DNA of 64,000 bases from Dendrobium chrysotoxum (Eukaryota > Streptophyta > Magnoliopsida > Asparagales > Orchidaceae): NCBI GenBank assembly GCA_019925795.1, contig CM034314.1, forward strand, positions 39,115,774 through 39,179,773, written 5' to 3'. A program made the position numbers and the translations under genes. Shown in pieces: positions 46,441-58,610 of this stretch; positions within the stretch are counted from its first letter, which is position 1, and every line of letters begins with the position of its first letter. Below the pieces are notes generated by a model. The model did no database searches and had not been told where the DNA came from. It saw only the letters and a list, made by a program, of their open reading frames with translations.

Positions 46441-47290
46441 TTTTTTAATTTATTTAATTTATTGATTAATAATTTATAAAATTTATAATTTAATATTTCA
46501 ATTCTGACATATCATTCATGGCATTGCCAATATGGCTACGAGAACCAAAGCCTCTTTAAGATACGTAGTTGTAGCCATATATAATTTAGCCTAAAAAATT
46601 AATTAATAGAGTGTTTGTTATAGTTAAATTTAATTCATTAATTACTGATATATAAGATTTATTATCTACATTCTGTCAATCCTTTTGTAGCATTGTCACA
46701 AGGTGCATGAGGACCAATGCCTCCTCAAGACACGTAGCCCCGTAGCCCGAGATAATTCAACCTAAAAAAATCTTTGATCAGTTAGTATATGTAGATTTAT
46801 TCAAATTTTAATGGCTTATTGAATTTATGTATTTTTGAATTATTTAACGAATTAGATTTGACCAATTATTTACTTTTTGATTTATAATTATTTTTTAAAA
46901 TTTTATATTTTTCATAAATACTAAACCCACCAATGAGTCTAATGCTTTTGACTTTGTCTACTTTGGACTTTTATATAATAAGTTATGATTTTTACAACTT
47001 AAGCCTATTTGATGAATCATATAATTATTTAATTAGAGAAAATTTCTTATTTTTGTACCAAATCAACTTTCAACCTCCTAAAATCTTCCCCAAATGTCAC
47101 TAATCTTTGCTAGGGTCTATTATAAGTGATAAAAATTATTTTGGAATTTTAATTATTTTATTTAATTAATTATTAATTTTTCTTTATTTTTAAATTGCAA
47201 TTTTTATTGAATTCTAATGAGCTTTTTATTTTACTATGATATGCTTTTAATTCTGAGTTCTATGACGCTTACCATTTATTTGTTGATTTA
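46441..47290 (-). repeat. Flank of G3R shared with copy 1F
   Basis: 46800-47140 matches the reverse complement of 20080-20480. It also holds a direct repeat of about 100 bp (46501-46600 and 46670-46772) with 'attctg', 'gcattg', 'agnaccaangcctc' and 'acgtag' in common. It belongs either to family G or to its adjacent internal region. Confidence 0.6.
46501..46772. repeat. Direct repeat, two units 169 bp apart
   Basis: Both units read: attctg, gcattg, gcctc, an 'acgtag' box and a 'ttnaacctaaaaaa' end. They diverge by about a third. Confidence 0.7.
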
Positions 47291-47299
47291 ATTTAGATT

Positions 47300-50200
47300 T
47301 ACTATGAATATTTAAAGTTTCTAAGATAAATATGTGCATTGAATTTGGGTTCACTAATTTATGGACCAAATGACTTCCAAATATAGCGAAATTTGTAATA
47401 TGTATTCATTTTAACATTTTCTTCAAACCCAATGAATTTGAGCTCATCAAAGCCCCCTTAGGTTTCAAAATGATTCCCTTACGGTAAATATTAATATACC
47501 ATAAGAGATTTAATTTAGTAGATCTATTCATGAAATTGGGTAAAAATTAATGGTATTCTAACCCTTGGATAGAGCATAATCGACACTCCAAAGCATATAA
47601 CCTAATTCGCTATGGATTCAAATTCATTAAATTTTCAAGTAATATGTCAAAAATTAACCTATGAACAACAAATAATCAATTGTTCCTTAAAGGTTTTCAG
47701 TTAATTTGAATGTTTTTGGATATGCAAAACACATATGAAAGAATCATTCATATCAATTTCTCCTCACGATGAAATGTATTTGAAGAGTAACTTTAGAAAT
47801 ACCCCTTAGAGTATTTCTTAAATTTATTTTAATATATGATAAATCAAAGCATGCAACCTTAGGGATTTTATTATACTCCTCAAGCTGAATACATGTAGTC
47901 CAATATTACCTAATTTGGATAATTGTGTGAGGAGTTATGCATTTTTAAATTTATATGTATTTTGTAAGAAATATTCTATTAAATTACACAATCTGTCATG
48001 CTTTTACATGAAACGACATTTGATTGGTAAGGTAATGATTATCAATGATTGTTAGATTAATAGAATCACACATAATCCACCCTCTCAATTAGATCTAAGA
48101 TCAAACGGATATGATTTAAAGCGGAATGAAACAATAGGTTTTGATGAGATTGAATCAAAGCTATTGATAGAAATCAACAGTTATGATTTCATCTTCAACC
48201 CCCAACTAAATTTCTCATCTGTATGCATATTCTATCCAAATTCCAGTGATCATCCATATAGAGTTTAATAAAAATTCTTAGAGAGTATCATTTAACATTG
48301 AACCTTCATTCCAATAGTTAAGTCCTGTTGGATTGGAGGTTTCTTTCATAATTTATCAGACCTACCTAACAACTTTAGGAATGAGTGAAAACCTTATATA
48401 ATGCTCCAATTACCACTACCTTAGCCTAAGCAAGTTCATATGGAACTCATAAATAATTCTTTCTCACATGGAACAATTAGAGGAAGAGTGGATCAAAAGT
48501 TGGAGTTTGGCTAGAATGGGCTCGTCCGAGCTTGCTCGAACTTGATAGAAACCTTCATGGGAATGACTAGAGAGCTGGGGTTTAAGTCCTAGATTATTAG
48601 GGATAATTTTTAAAAAAGGAAAATAGAACCCTTGTTCACTAAATATTAAAGCATTTATAGCCATTAGGAAATACACTTAGATGGTAAATTAGTTGGATAC
48701 AGCCGCTCTGAGGACACTAGAACAGCATGGGATGGTCACATGCAGCCCAATGAATGATTTTGGAGAGTTTTAAAGTTTGGGGTCACATGGCTTTCATGCT
48801 TTGGTTGAGCACATGGGCCATGTGATTAGTTTTCAGGATTTAATGGGCTCTGACCACCACATGGGAGTAGGTTGAGCTGGTAGATGTCTAGAATGTTCTT
48901 AAGCTTAATTTATAGGTCAATTAGGCTAGGGTAGGTCTGATCATACAATGTGGTTTGGAGGCTTTAGGTTAGCCCAATTGGCTAACTACAACTAGCCCAA
49001 AGGCTTAGCTTATCATGGTGGATGTAAGGGATTATAAGGCATCCAATGCAAGGGTTTGTTTGACCCAATTTGACTTAGGTTAGTTTTTAGCTCAATGTTA
49101 AGTGTCTTTACACACTTGGGCAAAGCCATATGGATAGCCCAAGTGGATCCATGGGTTGGGTCACCAAAGGTTTATTCCTAGGGACCTTATGGAAAGTCTT
49201 ATGAATTATATTTGGATTGGGTATGCTTGAGTCAATACAATTGAATAGAATTTTAATGTATATATTCATGGTCAACCTAGGTTGACTTGGTCAACAAGGT
49301 TAAACCAAGGGCTAGGGTTGGGTCCAACACATTATTAGAAGATGTCTCAAAGCTTAGTAAACTCTACATGTTTGAATGCAGTATGTTTCATATGGTCAAC
49401 CTAGGTTGACTTGACCTAGGTTGACTTGGTCAACTAGGTTGTCTTGGTCAACTAGGTTGGACCATTGGTTTGGATTTGGTCTAACTCATTCCAAATGATG
49501 TTTTAGACCTACTAGACAAGGATTTTTACAATGGTAGTATTCATATGTGTGACATGCATGTATAAGGTTTAATGGGTACCCTTTTGTTAACATGGGTTGA
49601 CTTGGTTGACCAGAGTTAACCAAAGGTTGAGGTTAGGTTCAATGCACTCTATTTCACATATAAGATGTGTTAGGGGAGGTTTCATGACTTTTTTTTACTG
49701 AGTCATGTTGAAGTTTAAAGGAAATCCAGTTTTAATAGTTTTAGGGTTTCATGCCTCTAAATTGGTATGGTTGATCCTTGGGACATGCCTAGTTAATATG
49801 TAACTAACTAATTATTAATCCAATGTCATTTGTTTAGGTTTTGAGGTGATTGAAATTTGTCCAAAAATAGGTTATGAACCAAGGAGTTTTGGGGTTGACT
49901 TTGAGTATTAGACTTTGAGGTTTGAAGTTTTTATTGGGTTTGGTCAATGGATTTGATTTAGATTTAATTTGCTTAATGATTTAGAGGGGTTTGGGCTTGA
50001 CATGTTCAAATCATTGACAATCAATGATGATTATTAGGTATTAAACAAATGATCAAGTGACAACCACTGGTGATTATCAACTAAAGGATTTAAGGTATAA
50101 TTTTAGTTTGAATTTTGAATTAGTTAAAGATGGTTAATGATTATAGTTAATTTGGTTTTACAGTGATCATATCATTGATAATCAATTAGTAATTGTGAAA

Positions 50201-50389
50201 TGATTGATCAAATGATTAAATGACATTCCGAAGGTGGCTGTCAAGTGATGATTTTATGGTTCAATGATTAGATCATTATGCCAAAGCACAGTGATGGAGC
50301 ATATTTTTGTTTTAGAAGATTTACCTCACTCACAAATTAGGTTGACACCACCCGTCTTTTGATATACCAAAAAGGGCCATAGAATTAGG
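47300..50389 (+). repeat. Family H repeat, copy 2
   Basis: The block order matches copy 1 (37560-40330). No coding region is seen. It has two perfect GTCAACCTAGGTTGAC palindromes (49271-49286 and 49395-49410) among many TTGAC/GTCAA words. At its right end 50324-50347 reversed is 'tgtcaacctaatttgtgag', which resembles the start of the H LTR at 58611, so the LTR may read leftward from 50347. It is bounded at the right by a LINE. Confidence 0.5.
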
Positions 50390-50405
50390 ACCTAGTCTCC
50401 TTCTT
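50390..50405. repeat. Target duplication, left, of LINE 50406-53531
   Basis: ACCTAGTCTCCTTCTT is repeated identically at 53532-53547. Confidence 0.9.
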
Positions 50406-50449
50406 TTTCTTTTTTCTTTTTTTTTTTTTTTTTTTTTGAAAACTGTAAA

Positions 50450-51600
50450 TTGCAATAAAAGAAAAAAAAAATTACAATCTAGTTAAAAGAAAAAACACAA
50501 TCATATTCCTTCTTTAACAAAGAGGAAAGAGAAGAAAGAATGTTAAAAGGAGTAAAACAATCCCAACAAAAATAACTTGCCAAAGTATAAGTAGCATAAA
50601 GATGAGCCACTTTATTACAAGATCTATAAGTAAAATGAAAGACTACATTATTAAAATTATTAATGAATAAAAGCTCTTTCTACCAAAACCTCTCTTGTTG
50701 CCAATTTGAAGTCTTCATGGAGTCTTGAATCATCTTGATTATGTTACTATTGTCTCTTTCAATAATAACACCTTTGTAATCAAACATCCATTCTTGTAGA
50801 TATTCTCTTATCACCAAAACAACTTCCTATTCTAATTGGGAAATATCTGAATGCCTTATTTGCTTGCCAAAAGTAAGAATGAATCTTTCTTTATGATCTC
50901 TAATAACTACACCGATTCCTGCAAGATTAGACTTCAATATAGATGTATCAATATTAATCTTAATCCAATCTAGTGGTGGAGGATGCCAAATTTTTCAAAA
51001 CTCATCATGGAGATGAACATCCCCGCCTTCTAGAAATGGATTAAGTCTAGGTTGCATAGTTGTACTAAATACATAAACAAGATTAATAGAAACTGGAAGT
51101 AATGGACCACCATGCCTGAAACCATTCCAATTTTTCCAAGAAAAGAATATTGTTATACAGTAAAGTCTAACCAAATTTACATTAGTTTTCCTCAAACTAC
51201 GAAGTTCAAAAATTCATTCAAGGAGATTTTGAAATATAAAAACATTACAACCCCATTCTCTAAGTTTCATAATTTTTTCAATTAGAAATTTAGATCTGAC
51301 TGCAATATGCAAACTGTCTTCCACTTATATACAACCTCTTACACACGTATTAACCTGAGAAAGATTTTTATAATTAAAAAATTTATTTGTAGGGAGAGCA
51401 TTCTTACTTAATCTCCACCCAAACATTTGCACCTTCGGCTTGAGTTTAAGCTTTGACATCCACTTCATGAAAGCAACAACATCATCATTGTACTCATGTT
51501 CCAGATAGGCTTTATACGACAATGTAGTGATTGATTTCCCCAAATATTTGTACAAAAGTTCCAATTGATCTTCATTTATTTCAGGATATCTGAGAACCTG
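50450..51600 (-). pseudogene. LINE zf-RVT and RNase H (truncated copy)
   Basis: 51325-51564 gives MFGWRLSKNALPTNKFFNYKN and a C-V-R-G-C piece, the zf-RVT segment. The RNase H lies at about 50985-50600: WIKINIDTSILKS with the first Asp, GIGVVIRDHKERFIL, and IIERDNSNI where the position before the second Asp is Arg. The tail SCNKVAHLYA and LLKKEYDCVFSF ends near 50490. Stops break it. Confidence 0.8.
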
Positions 51601-51818
51601 CCTTATTACTGAAGCTAGATTATCATTAAAATACTTTTGAAGCTCCGATACATTCCATTGGCCATCCGTAAGTAAGAAATGCTAAACTTTCTTCTCAATT
51701 AATCCCACATTATCAAAAAACCAGGCCATCTGTTTAGACTCCTATAAAAAATCCAAATGTCATTTAGCATGCTGACCTTATTACCATTAGATACTTTCCA
51801 TCTAATGATGGGTTTAAG

Positions 51819-53500
51819 TTATTTGGGCCCATCAACCAAGATATACCAAGTAGAATAAGCACCCCTTTTAATGTTAGCATTCAATACATCATCCCCATAT
51901 TTTGCAATAATATTACAGTTGAGTAAGGAAGAAGGGTTTTGAATAAACCTCCAAGCCAATTTAGCTCTTAGGGACCCAATTTTTGATACAGCCGAATGAA
52001 TTCCCAAACCACTAAAAGATTTGGGTTTGCACATTTCATCCCAAGACACATAGTGCATTCCATTTCTACCATTGTCTTTATGCTAAATAAAATTTCTGCA
52101 TAATTTATCTAAATCAAATAACAAACCCTTTGGCACCAATGAATGAGAAGATAAAAAAATTGGAAGTGATAACAAAGAAGAATTAATAAGAAAAATTCTT
52201 CCAGCCAAAGAAAGACATTTATTACCCCAAGCATTTAATCTTTCCAATGCATGATCAATAGTGTTCTGAAAATCCATCAATTTGAGCCTTCTAAGAACAA
52301 TATTTACTCCAAGATATTTCATTTCATTAACAATTCTAAACCCAAACTTTTTGGCAATCTTTCTCTTCCTGAACATTTCCATAGATTTACCAAAAAGAAT
52401 ATGTGATTTATTATTATTAATCTTCTACTCTGTCGAACTGCAATAATTAGATATAACACCCTTCATAACATAGGCCACCTTAGGAGAAGCAATTAAAAAT
52501 AGAAGCACTTCATCAGCAAATAAAAGATGAGATATTTTTTCATCTTGAGGAGCCACTTTAATGCCTAACTCAACACCTCTTTGAAAGATAACATTGGATA
52601 AAATTTAAGAACATATGATAAATAAGAATGGAGACAACGGACAACCTTGCCTAAATCCACTCTTGGCTTTAATCCATTTAGAAGTCCTTCCATAAATGAT
52701 AATATAAAATCTAGCATTTTCTACACATTCCATAATAAGCTTAGAGAACTTTTAAGGAAATCCAAACCAATTTAAAATCTTTCATAAGGATGGCCAACCC
52801 ATGATATTATAGACTTGCTCCATATTAATTTTGATTTCCATAAGATCCTTCTTTGGATTGGAAAATTTGAATTTGTTAAAGATTTCTTGAGCCAAAAGAT
52901 AATGGACTGGAAAAGATCTTCCTGGCATAAAAGCACCTTGATCTTCAGTAATGTTTTTAGGAAGACAACATTTTAACTAATTCAACAAAATTTTAGCCGC
53001 CACTTTATAAATGGTTTGACACAAGCTAATATGTCTAAAATGAGAAGGCTCATTTGGATTTTTGATCTTAGGGATGAGCAAAATTAACGTATCCTTTCAT
53101 AAATGACTCATGATACCAGTTTTAAAGAAACATTAATAGCTTTCCAAATATCATCCTACATAAATTTCCAAAAAACAATTAATAAAGAAGGCTATAATAC
53201 CATCCAATATAGGAGATTTTTTATTACCCAATTGGTGGATAGATTCCGCAAATTCTTTAAAAGTAAAATCTGCATTAAGAGTCTGAACATTGACTTCTTC
53301 AATTTTTTTTCCACAATCCACATCAGGCCAATCTGTCTAGTTGCAATTCCTACTTCATGATTTTTAAAAAATTCAAAGAAAACATCTTCATTATCTTCTT
53401 GATCTTTAACCTACGAGCCATTAACATTTCAATTTGCTTTATCCAATTTCCATTCTTCTTTGCAGAGGCATAATTATGAAAGAATTTAGAGTTTGAATAT
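51819..53500 (-). pseudogene. LINE reverse transcriptase (truncated copy)
   Basis: The piece starts near the SNSKFFHNYA motif (about 53505-53470). The substrate motif AKSGFRQGCPLSPF is intact (52672-52624), and the catalytic box reads FADE (52509-52520), so the second Asp is Glu. Thumb motifs follow: MKYLGVNIVLRRLK, LNAWGNKCLSLAGRIFLI (52200-52245), and at 51819-52058 HYVSWDEMCKPKSFSGLG.., the linker after RT. It is less decayed than the full LINE. Frames are broken by several stops. Confidence 0.87.
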
Positions 53501-53547
53501 CCTTCATCAACCAACTTGACCTTAGCTCTTTACCTAGTCTCCTTCTT

Positions 53548-54560
53548 AGAAGAGTCATGGATGAACTATTTTATCATGTTCTTGAATCATGCGTGTTATA
53601 TGTAACTCAAGTTTTGTCGAGCTTTCAACTACTTCTCTTCTAAACCGTCAAGATATTATAGCCAAAGTTTGATAATTTATTCTAATATTATATTGTAATT
53701 TATTACAATTCATAGAGAAGGAAGTTGTACCTCTAAAGAGAAAATAGACTCTACTCTAATGACTAATGAAAATGGCATAGATTAAGAAGGAGTTTTATAT
53801 GCGATTTTATATGCCCACAAAGCTTCTCCTAACTTTTTATGCCCTTGATTCTTATTATTGTTGAAGATTTTCTTTAGAATTTAAACCAATATTTTATTGA
53901 AGACCTCCATCAATCCATTTTCCTAAGAGTAATATATGGTTAAGTATGTCTAATCAATCTTATGACATCTAGTAATGTTATTTATTTTAGTGCTTCTAAA
54001 TGACAGACTATTATCGGATATAATTTGATGAGGAACACTAAATTGATATATCTTATGGTATTCAAAGCAATTTATTACATGATGTTCTTTAATCTCCCTC
54101 AATGGAATTGCTTCTACCTATTTCGAGAAGTAATATGATGTTACTAAAATAAACTAGTGACATATAGAGGATGGTGGATTAATTGGACAAATGATATTCA
54201 TGCCCCAATTTTTAAAAGTCATGAAGCCAATGTAAGATGTAAAATATCTGCAGATTAATGTAGGGCTTCTCCATGCATATGACACAGATGGTAATGGCAT
54301 GCAACATTCATGTAGCCATATATCATTGACTACTAATAATATCCCATCTATTTAATCTTCATCTGCATTTTAGGATTATACTAGGAGCACCACACAATCC
54401 ATCATGTACTTCTTATGCAATACTTAATGCTTTTAATTTATTGAGATAATGTAACCCCAACTAATCATATGATCTTTGATATAGGGTACCATTGGCTAAA
54501 GTAAATGATAGTCAGCAACTAATTTATCTCGAGGGAAATTTCTTTCTTTCAAGAGTCAAT
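53548..54560 (-). pseudogene. Tat/Ogre-like Gypsy integrase remnant
   Basis: Read right to left: a decayed HHCC region (54400-54230), WGMNIICPINPPS (54213-54175), FILVTSYYFSK then VEAIPLREIKEHHVINCFEY (54140-54050), FSVPHQIISDN (the second Asp of the DDE core, about 54035-54003), FNKILV..ILKKIFNNNKNQGHKKLGEALWAYK (53905-53800), PFSLV and a helix ending DKIVHP (about 53560). The 'KLGEALWAYRTTYRTPT' and 'DYFTKWVEA' context is that of the Tat/Ogre clade. The first catalytic Asp (G-x-D-I) reads Asn. RT is not seen upstream. Confidence 0.82.
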
Positions 54561-54597
54561 AAAGGGTTATCTCCAATCTACTACTTCAACATTTATT

Positions 54598-55040
54598 ATT
54601 GACCTCATTTTTGTATGAGGTCAAAACTCTAAACATAAATCACTAAACTCATTTATTCAACTTTAATCAATTTATAATATTCAATCACTAAACTTTAATC
54701 ATTCAAATAGTAAAGCTTAAGTTTTTAAATACCCTTCAATAATTTATGATGTTTAATCATTCAATGGTTGTCAGTCAATCAACCTCATAAAAATCTTTAA
54801 TATCATTATAAATCATTTTATAAACTTAAAAACTTTAATCATTTTCAATCATTTAAGTAAAATCCAGCTAAAAATCTGAAGTTCAAAATCAAGCTCAGGT
54901 TTAAACCCTAAAGCCATTTGGAATACTTAATGTATATACTCTAAACTCCACCAAACCATCTAAATATTTTCAAACTTTAGACCATACATTTCAGAAGATA
55001 AATTAACCCTAAGGTGACAATGTTTAGCCAAACTAAAGCT
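54598..55040 (+). repeat. H-type LTR start fragment
   Basis: It begins with TTGACCTCAT..ATGAGGTCA as at 58613 but soon diverges into 'ttcaatcactaaactttaatc' repeats, which correspond to the reverse of 40100-40330. It directly abuts the integrase remnant. Confidence 0.5.
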
Positions 55041-56500
55041 TAACCGGATGTGCGGGTATGGGCACATGAATAGCTAATTGCATGTATGAAATAAAATATG
55101 CCTTAGCATTAATTAATTAATAGGTTTTCTTTGATATAAATTTCCCACTAAATACGCAACTATACATATTGATCAAGTAATGAAGTGATTAAGAGAGTGT
55201 CGATCCCACGTCGAAGTGTTCTGCTTGATTGTAATTAATTTAGTACTATCTATTATAGATGCAAGGTTTATCCTAGTGAATAAAAATGAAGGGTTCTGAG
55301 TTTCTGCCAATTATAGAGATTGCAAAAGATGATGAGATAACAATATATAAAATATATTTTGGACTAATTCCTATAGAACAATAAAGTTTTCCCAATGAGA
55401 CTCATAATTACATAGATGGATAATAGTATGTTCATCCCTTGGTCTTTGTCAAGCCTATGGGTGTGAAAAAGAAGGTTTATGGCCTTCCTACAATTCTAAT
55501 ATCTCCATAGAACCTAAAAGGTTTAGCATCCTATTTATAAGCATGCCAACATCCCATTCAAACACTCATATTTGCTCTAATATTCCTCGGTCAAGGCTAT
55601 ATATCACATTAGATATTAATGACACCCAAAGCTATTTTATGTATTAATTAAGAATGGGAAATGTTGAAAACAACCATGCTTCATTTAAGGCACAATCGTT
55701 TACATTAGTACTTACATTGTGTTCATATCATTATCCCAAAACTCTAAAATTAGCCAGGTATAGATAAAATAGAAATAAAATGAATTATCAATTCAATCAT
55801 AGAAGAAAAGAAGAATCACACTACTTTCTCCTCCAATGGTATGATTGCTTTCATAAGATAGGCTAAGCTATCTAATAAAAGTATCTTACACTTCTTTAGC
55901 CTCCCTTAGACATTACTCCAAATGGTCACTATAGAATTACAGTGAATATTATAGGATTCTACAGAAAGTGGCATAACTCCTCAAAAAAGATTTAAAAAAC
56001 AATTTATAATATGTACATAAATGGCCTCAGGCATAGTGGTGCTTTAAATAGTGGCACTATAGCTTTATAGGATGAACTAGCACCCCAACGCTATTGAGTG
56101 TTTTCTGTTGAGGTAATATTCTAACTCAGTGTGTCTATTGGAAGAACCAGTGAGTCGCTCGACTAATTCAGCATAACAACATTTTTCATCAACCAGTCCA
56201 CTGAGGTGCTACAAAAGTTGAGCTCTATGGTGATAAAACATGCAATCTAGCAATGTGTCATTGTAATGGTTGGCACTTTGATGCTCAAATTCGAAGACTC
56301 AAACATTATGGCATAGATTTTTGTACTGCAGTGCCAACCATGGCTATGCCAGGGCATGGAAATTTTTTCTATTTTTCCTGAGGCTCCAGCATTGTTATTC
56401 CCTGATCAGGCGTCAAGGCATTGAAGCAGCTGTAGCACTAGTAGTTGGAGTGCTACGATATCGGTTCAATATTTATGAATTTTATGTCCTTTTCCTGAGC
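55041..56500. other. AT-rich region, possibly Gypsy LTR flank
   Basis: No gene is seen. 'gagagtgtcgatcccacg' (55192-55210) is a motif often seen next to Gypsy LTRs of the Athila/Tat type. The open frame 56321-56548 (75 codons) has no recognisable domain. The block from 56580 rightward has a reversed motif typical of the 3' end of such elements. Confidence 0.35.
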
Positions 56501-57965
56501 ATTTCCTACACCACATTAACTAAAACATCACATTTCAACTCAATATAAAGGTAAGAAACATTAAAAAATTTATACTTAGTAAATTCCCCCTAAATTAAAC
56601 TTTTATTTGTCCTTAAGCAATGGTGTAATCACCTAATGATTAACTTAACAGCCCAAAATGTTATTGGTAATTTAAAATTACTAAAACATAAGATAATACA
56701 TCATAATTTAGAAGTAATTTTGAATGATAAAAGTTGTAATGCTAATTTAAAAAATCTTAAATATTTTGCCTAAGTAATAATCCTTATAATTTTTCTAATT
56801 AAACTTATCCACTATGAGTGTATGAGTAAGATTGAATTTTGAATTTAAAAATGAAAAATATATGATTTAAACATTAGTTATGCTTATAGTAAAATTAGAA
56901 ATTTATTAGTACATGTTGACCTTATTTTTGTATGAGGTCACTAGGAATAATCCAAACCCTAGGATCAATCCAGATCTTAGACCAATCCATTTGCTACACC
57001 ACATTAACTAAAACATCATATTTCAACTCAATATAAAGGTAAGAAACATTAAAAATTTTATACTTAGTAAATTCCCCCTAAATTAAACTTTTATTTGTCC
57101 TTAAGCAATGGTGCAATCACCTAATGATTAACTTAACAGCCCAAAATGTTATTGGTAATTTAAAATTACTAAAACATAAGATAATACATCATAGTTTAGA
57201 AATAATTTTGAATGATTAAAGTTGTAATGCTAAATTAAAAAATCTTAAATATTTTGCCTAAGTAATAATCCTTATAATTTTTCTAATTAAACTTATCCAC
57301 TATGAGTGTATGAGTAAGATTGAATTTTGAATTTAAAAAAGAAAAATATATGATTTAAACATTAGTTATGCTTATAGTAAAATTAGAAATTTATTAGTAC
57401 ATGTTGACCTTATTTTTGTATGAGGTCACTAGGAATAATCCAAACCCTAGGATCAATCTAGATCTTAGACCAATCCATTTCCTACACTACATTAACTAAA
57501 ACATCATATTTCAACTCAATATAAAGGTAAGAAACATTAAAAAATTTATACTTAGTAAATTCCCCCTAAATTAAACTTTTATTTATCCTTAAGCAGTGGT
57601 GTAATCACCTAATGATTAACTTAATAGCCCCAAATGTTATTGGTAATTGAAAATTACTAAAACATAAGATAATACATCATAGTTTAGAAGTAATTTTGAA
57701 TGATAAAAGTTGTAATGCTAAATTAAAAAATCTTAAATATTTTGCCTAAGTAATAATCCTTATAATTTTTCTAATTAAACTTATCCACTATGAGTGTATG
57801 AGTAAGATTGAATTTTGAATTTAAAAATGAAAAATATATGATTTAAACATTAGTTATGCTTATAGTAAAATTAGAAATTTATTGGTACATGTTGACCTTA
57901 TTTTTGTATGAGGTCACTAGGAATAATCCAAACCCTAGGATCAATCCAGATCTTAGACCAATCTA
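56501..57965 (+). repeat. 488-bp tandem array, three units
   Basis: Units start at 56501, 56989 and 57477 and are nearly identical (about one difference in 40-60 bases by eye). Each contains a reversed 'ttaggggg' polypurine-like tract (56583-56592 on the plus strand as CCCCCTAAAT) and ends with the first 75 bases of the H LTR (TGTTGACC at 56914, 57402 and 57890). So every unit spans an internal-LTR junction. Confidence 0.95.
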
Positions 57966-58560
57966 AGCCTTAATCCTAGTGGTGGAGAACACCCTCTATG
58001 GCAACATCCTAGTGTCAATTTCAATTTCAATTTCCAAAATTAAGCTTCTTTTCCTTAAGGTTACGTTCTTTCCATAGGATTAAATCTACTAGTGGTAGAG
58101 TACACCCTTAGTGGCACTACCCTAGTATTTATTCAAAACTCAATCCTCTATGGTTAGGTCTTCCCTTCCCTTAGAATCAAAATCTAAACTCAACCCTCTG
58201 TAGTTAAGATTTCTTCCTTTCTATACGATCATTTAAACTTCTTCTCCTTAAGGTTAGGTTCTTCCATTCCTTAGGATTAGATCTACTAGTGGTAGAGTAC
58301 ACCCCTCTCCGCACTACCCTAGTATCAAAATTCAAACTCAATCCTCTATAATTAGGAGTCCTTCCTTCTTATACGATCACCCAAATAATCTTTTCCTCTA
58401 AGGTTAGGTTTCTCCTTTCCTTAGGATTAGACCCACTAAGGGTAGAGTACACCCTCCGCGACACTACCCTAGTATCAATTCAAATTTGATTCTTTAGATA
58501 TGGTTTTTTACTTTCCTTCAGAATCAAAATTCTAGTCTTAACCTTTAAATTTGGTCAACA
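57966..58560 (+). repeat. Irregular tandem repeats before the LTR
   Basis: The block 'ctagtggtagagtacaccc' recurs at 57976, 58089, 58286 and 58435, with 'cactaccctagtat' after it and 'ccttaaggttaggttcttcc' before it. Spacing is uneven (113-197 bp). This is the position of the hypervariable 3' untranslated region of Tat/Ogre elements. Confidence 0.8.
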
Positions 58561-58601
58561 CCAATATGTGTAGTAGAACTTTGTTCTACTACACATATTG
58601 G
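58561..58601. repeat. Perfect 19-bp hairpin next to the polypurine tract
   Basis: CCAATATGTGTAGTAGAAC, loop TTT, then the exact reverse complement. Outside it, GGTCAACA (58553-58560) pairs with TGTTGACC (58611-58618). Confidence 0.95.
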
Positions 58602-58610
58602 GGGTCCATT
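58600..58610 (+). promoter_or_regulatory. Polypurine tract of the H-type element
   Basis: GGGGGTCCATT (58600-58610) stands directly before the LTR start TGTTGACC. It overlaps the end of the hairpin. Confidence 0.55.

Larger units (their letters stand above)
50406..53531 (-). mobile_element. 5'-truncated L1-type LINE
   Basis: This minus-strand element has its A tail at the left (T-rich run 50406-50437) and a perfect 16-bp target duplication. It begins inside ORF2 just before the RT and contains RT, linker, zf-RVT and RNase H, in that order right to left. It inserted into the coding region of a Tat/Ogre-like integrase, which resumes at 53548. Confidence 0.92.

Noticed and set aside
48464..48676. 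70-codon minus-strand open frame in an H copy
   Set aside because: Not open in the other H copy and no domain pattern.
53548..54560. Endogenous pararetrovirus
   Set aside because: The integrase pattern excludes it, since plant pararetroviruses lack an integrase of this type, and no movement or coat protein motif is seen.
56321..56548. 75-codon open frame
   Set aside because: No recognisable motif, ordinary AT-rich composition, and it runs into the 488-bp array.
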